A stretch of DNA of 64,000 bases. Source: Bog-159 sp963818855. Lineage in GTDB: Bacteria; Acidobacteriota; Terriglobia; Bryobacterales; Bryobacteraceae. Made by a program: the position numbers and the translations under genes. This document shows, in pieces, positions 62,156 through 64,000 of the stretch; the first letter of the stretch is position 1; every line of letters begins with the position of its first letter. The notes below the pieces were generated by a model, which was not told where the DNA came from, did no database searches, and saw only the letters and a program-made list of their open reading frames with translations. The stretch lies in NCBI GenBank assembly GCA_963818855.1, contig CAWFUH010000016.1, positions 336,719 through 400,718 of the forward strand, in the 5' to 3' direction.

Positions 62156-63322
62156 ATGCTCCATCGGCTCCCGGCAGCTTCCTTCTTGCTACTTGTGCTT
62201 TCGGCATGCCCGGAATCGCAGGCCCAAAGCGGCGACGGAAGCGACAACCCGCGCGTGCAGGAACTATACGGCCGGGCCAAGACGGCCCAGTCGCAAGGCG
62301 ACATCGCGGCTGCCATCTCCAGGTACGAAGAGATTCTGCGCATTGCGCCGCGATTGGGTCCGGCGTATAACAATCTTGGCGGGCTGTATTTCCGGCAGCG
62401 GGAGTATCGGAAGGCCGCGGCGGTCCTCGAGGCGGGGCTCAAAATCAATCCGGCGATGCCGTCGGCCTCCGCGCTGCTCGGTATTTCGTTGTTCGAAATG
62501 GCCGAGTACGGCAAGGCGCGGCCCCGGTTGGAGGCGGCCCTCCGCGCCAACGCCGCCGACAGTAACGCGGAGATGTACCTGGTGCGCGATTTGACGAAGT
62601 TGGGCGATTACGAGGCGGCGGAGTCCCACTTGCGGCAACTAGCCGGCCGCGAGCCAAAGAACCAGGAAGTCTGGTATCTGCTCGCCAAAATTCACATGAA
62701 GCTCTCCGAACAGGACCTGGCCAGGATGAACGCCATCGATCCCCATTCGGTTCTGGCGCACGAGTTGTCCGCCGAGGCCATGGAGGCCATGAACAATTAC
62801 GACGGCGCCGTGGTGGAGTTGAAGAAGGCGGTAGAGATGGCTCCGCGGCGTCCCGGCACGCACTATAAACTCGGCGACGCCTACTATAGTCTCTCTCAAT
62901 GGGATTCGGCCACGGAACAATTTCAGGCCGAGCTTTCGGTGGATCCGGCAAATTGCAACGCGCGCTGGAAGGTCGGAGCTATTGTCCTACAGAAGAATGG
63001 GAGTCCGGATGAGGCCCTGGCGGAAATCGACCGGGCGCTCGCTCTGTGCCCCAGCCTGACGGATGCCAGGGCGGACCGGGCACGCGCCTTGATCAAACTC
63101 AACCGGAACGCGGAAGCTGCCGCGGATCTCGAAGCAGCCGCCAAAGCCGATCCGGCCGAACCCAGCACTCACTTCCTGCTCGCCAAAGTCTATCGCGCCC
63201 TCGGACGGGCTCAAGATGCGCAAGCCGAGATGCAGACCTTCAGTAAGTTGGAGGAGAGCGCCCGTGCCGCCACCGCCGAGCGGGCCCAGGAAGTAATCAA
63301 GAACAAGGAAACCGCCCACTAA
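62156..63322 (+). CDS. TPR-repeat lipoprotein
   Basis: 388 residues. The leader MLHRLPAASFLLLVLSAC ends in a lipobox L-S-A-C, with C18 as the lipidated residue. The mature protein is about nine tetratricopeptide repeats, for example GDIAAAISRYEEILRIAPR and NYDGAVVELKKAVEMAPRR. It is probably a scaffold for envelope protein contacts. It is divergently transcribed from the CRTAC1 pair with a very short shared promoter region; TPR and UnbV genes are often neighbours in Acidobacteria, so a functional link is plausible. Confidence 0.85.
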   Translation: MLHRLPAASFLLLVLSACPESQAQSGDGSDNPRVQELYGRAKTAQSQGDIAAAISRYEEILRIAPRLGPAYNNLGGLYFRQREYRKAAAVLEAGLKINPAMPSASALLGISLFEMAEYGKARPRLEAALRANAADSNAEMYLVRDLTKLGDYEAAESHLRQLAGREPKNQEVWYLLAKIHMKLSEQDLARMNAIDPHSVLAHELSAEAMEAMNNYDGAVVELKKAVEMAPRRPGTHYKLGDAYYSLSQWDSATEQFQAELSVDPANCNARWKVGAIVLQKNGSPDEALAEIDRALALCPSLTDARADRARALIKLNRNAEAAADLEAAAKADPAEPSTHFLLAKVYRALGRAQDAQAEMQTFSKLEESARAATAERAQEVIKNKETAH

Positions 63323-63334
63323 TCCACTCTGCGC

Positions 63335-63376
63335 GTGGGGCAGGACTCCAGTCCTGCAGCGGGTCTCCAGACCCGC
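63335..63376. repeat. Two-hairpin palindromic element, relative of 34814-34905
   Basis: GTGGGG (63335-63340) is followed by CAGGACT-CC-AGTCCTG (63341-63356) and GCGGGTCT-CC-AGACCCGC (63359-63376). These are the reverse complements of the last two hairpins at 34863-34898, in opposite orientation. The closing CCCCAC is missing. It lies just after the TPR gene and may act as a terminator. Confidence 0.7.
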
Positions 63377-63402
63377 TATCCTGCTAAAGCTAAACTCCAA
63401 TT

Positions 63403-63702
63403 ATGGACCCCGAGAGCGAATCCGAACAGGGGCTGGAAGCCGCCAAAGTGAACTCCGTCGCAACCCGTCGTTTCTGGACCTTGTTCCACGCGCTCCCTAG
63501 TGATGTTCAACACTCGCTATCAGGTCTTATGACCTGTGGCGGCACAACCCGCACCATCCGTCGCTCCACTTCAAGCGGTTGCAGGGCAGCGCGGAGTGCT
63601 TTCCTTGGGAGACCACTATCGCGCACTCAGCACACCGCGGAGACGATCACATGGGTCTGGATCGGGACACATGCCGATTACGATCGGCTCGTGGGTTCCT
63701 GA
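63403..63702 (+). pseudogene. ParE/RelE-like toxin, frameshifted
   Basis: The start RRFWTLFHALPSDVQ is in the first frame. After a shift near 63520 the second frame reads YDLWRHNPHHPSLHFKRLQG, a third reads GDHYRALSTP, and the first frame returns with ITWVWIGTHADYDRLVGS to TGA. In order these make a complete RelE/ParE-superfamily toxin of about 100 residues. No antitoxin gene is recognisable upstream or downstream inside the window. Confidence 0.65.
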
Positions 63703-64000
63703 ACTGGCACCGGCGGTTATGCTCAATCCCCGCGCCCGACTGAAGCCAGTCAGCGGTACGCGCGCTTTTCGTCCGAGTGGCATCGCGGGCCCCTGGCCGA
63801 CTTTTCGTTCTCGATCACATGTCGACGAGCGCTTTGGCGATTTGGTCGGCGATTTGGCAGGGCAATTGCCATAACCGCCAGCGCTGTAGTCAGAACGCTC
63901 CAAAACGAGTCACAGTCAATGTCTACACCAAATTGCTGCCCTGCATTGAATCCCCATAAGCAATTTCCCTGGCAAAATCCCATCACGGTTTAGTCCACTT
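63703..64000. other. Window end, no gene recognised
   Basis: Open frames here are short, overlap on both strands and show no motif that I recognise. The last 100 bases are less GC-rich. A gene may begin beyond the window edge. Confidence 0.4.

Noticed and set aside
1..64000. tRNA, rRNA or riboswitch genes
   Set aside because: I looked for cloverleaf-like segments and conserved rRNA or riboswitch cores in the gaps and saw none; a dedicated covariance search would be needed for certainty.

Overview
The window looks like the chromosome of an acidobacterium of the Candidatus Solibacter / Bryobacterales type. This is inferred from gene content, not from a marker gene. The content includes a PadR regulator paired with a large double-FtsX permease of the acidobacterial ADOP kind, a TonB-dependent receptor with an N-terminal carboxypeptidase-regulatory-like domain, two CRTAC1 (FG-GAP + ASPIC/UnbV) proteins, Tat-exported Gfo/Idh oxidoreductases, long FG-GAP + Ig-like surface proteins and uniformly GC-rich DNA with many GTG starts. 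No rRNA, tRNA, CRISPR array or intact mobile element was found.

Layout. 1-8.65 kb: three tandem copies of a secreted protein with a clan GH-A-like TIM barrel followed by fibronectin type III domains. Copy 1 is cut by the window edge; copy 3 has a nonsense mutation and a decayed 3' end. 8.7-20.4 kb: a surface-polysaccharide locus with a Wzt-type export ATPase carrying a Wzt_C-like domain, a methyltransferase with a long coiled coil, a GT2-GT4 fusion, four GT2 enzymes, a GT4 enzyme and alanine racemase. Between about 13.1 and 19.5 kb these genes carry at least twenty apparent single-base frameshifts, nearly all +1. Neighbouring regions are clean, so this is either a patch of poor sequence or recent decay. 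20.4-28.3 kb: a YncE-like propeller protein, then minus-strand genes for an FG-GAP protein, two Gfo/Idh oxidoreductases, a GH3 NagZ-like hexosaminidase and an acyl-CoA dehydrogenase. 28.3-33.1 kb: a 1583-residue FG-GAP/Ig-like protein whose Ig domains form a three-fold repeat of a three-domain block.

33.2-45.5 kb: a small unknown gene coupled to an LMF1-like membrane protein, a two-subunit GMC dehydrogenase, the TonB-dependent receptor, a Tat-exported SelA-like PLP protein, a cupin, a Sua5/TsaC-type enzyme, prfB with its programmed +1 frameshift, and a sigma-54 activator. 45.7-50.1 kb: a sensory cluster with two response regulators, a five-PAS histidine kinase and a small possible sensor protein. 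50.4-55.0 kb: an accessory stretch of redox/detoxification genes with duplicated and decaying copies (SDR, alpha/beta hydrolase, redoxin, NTF2-like, aldo/keto reductase). 55.2-64 kb: ADOP permease and PadR with a clear operator, an insertion-sequence remnant, two CRTAC1 proteins, a TPR lipoprotein and a broken ParE/RelE-like toxin gene.

How the genes may work together. The export ATPase, coiled-coil methyltransferase and glycosyltransferases fit an ABC-exported, end-capped polysaccharide, and the GH-A/FnIII proteins next to them could act on such a glycan outside the cell. The sensory cluster reads as one signalling unit. Small multi-hairpin repeats of one style recur at 14.2, 34.8, 60.4 and 63.3 kb.
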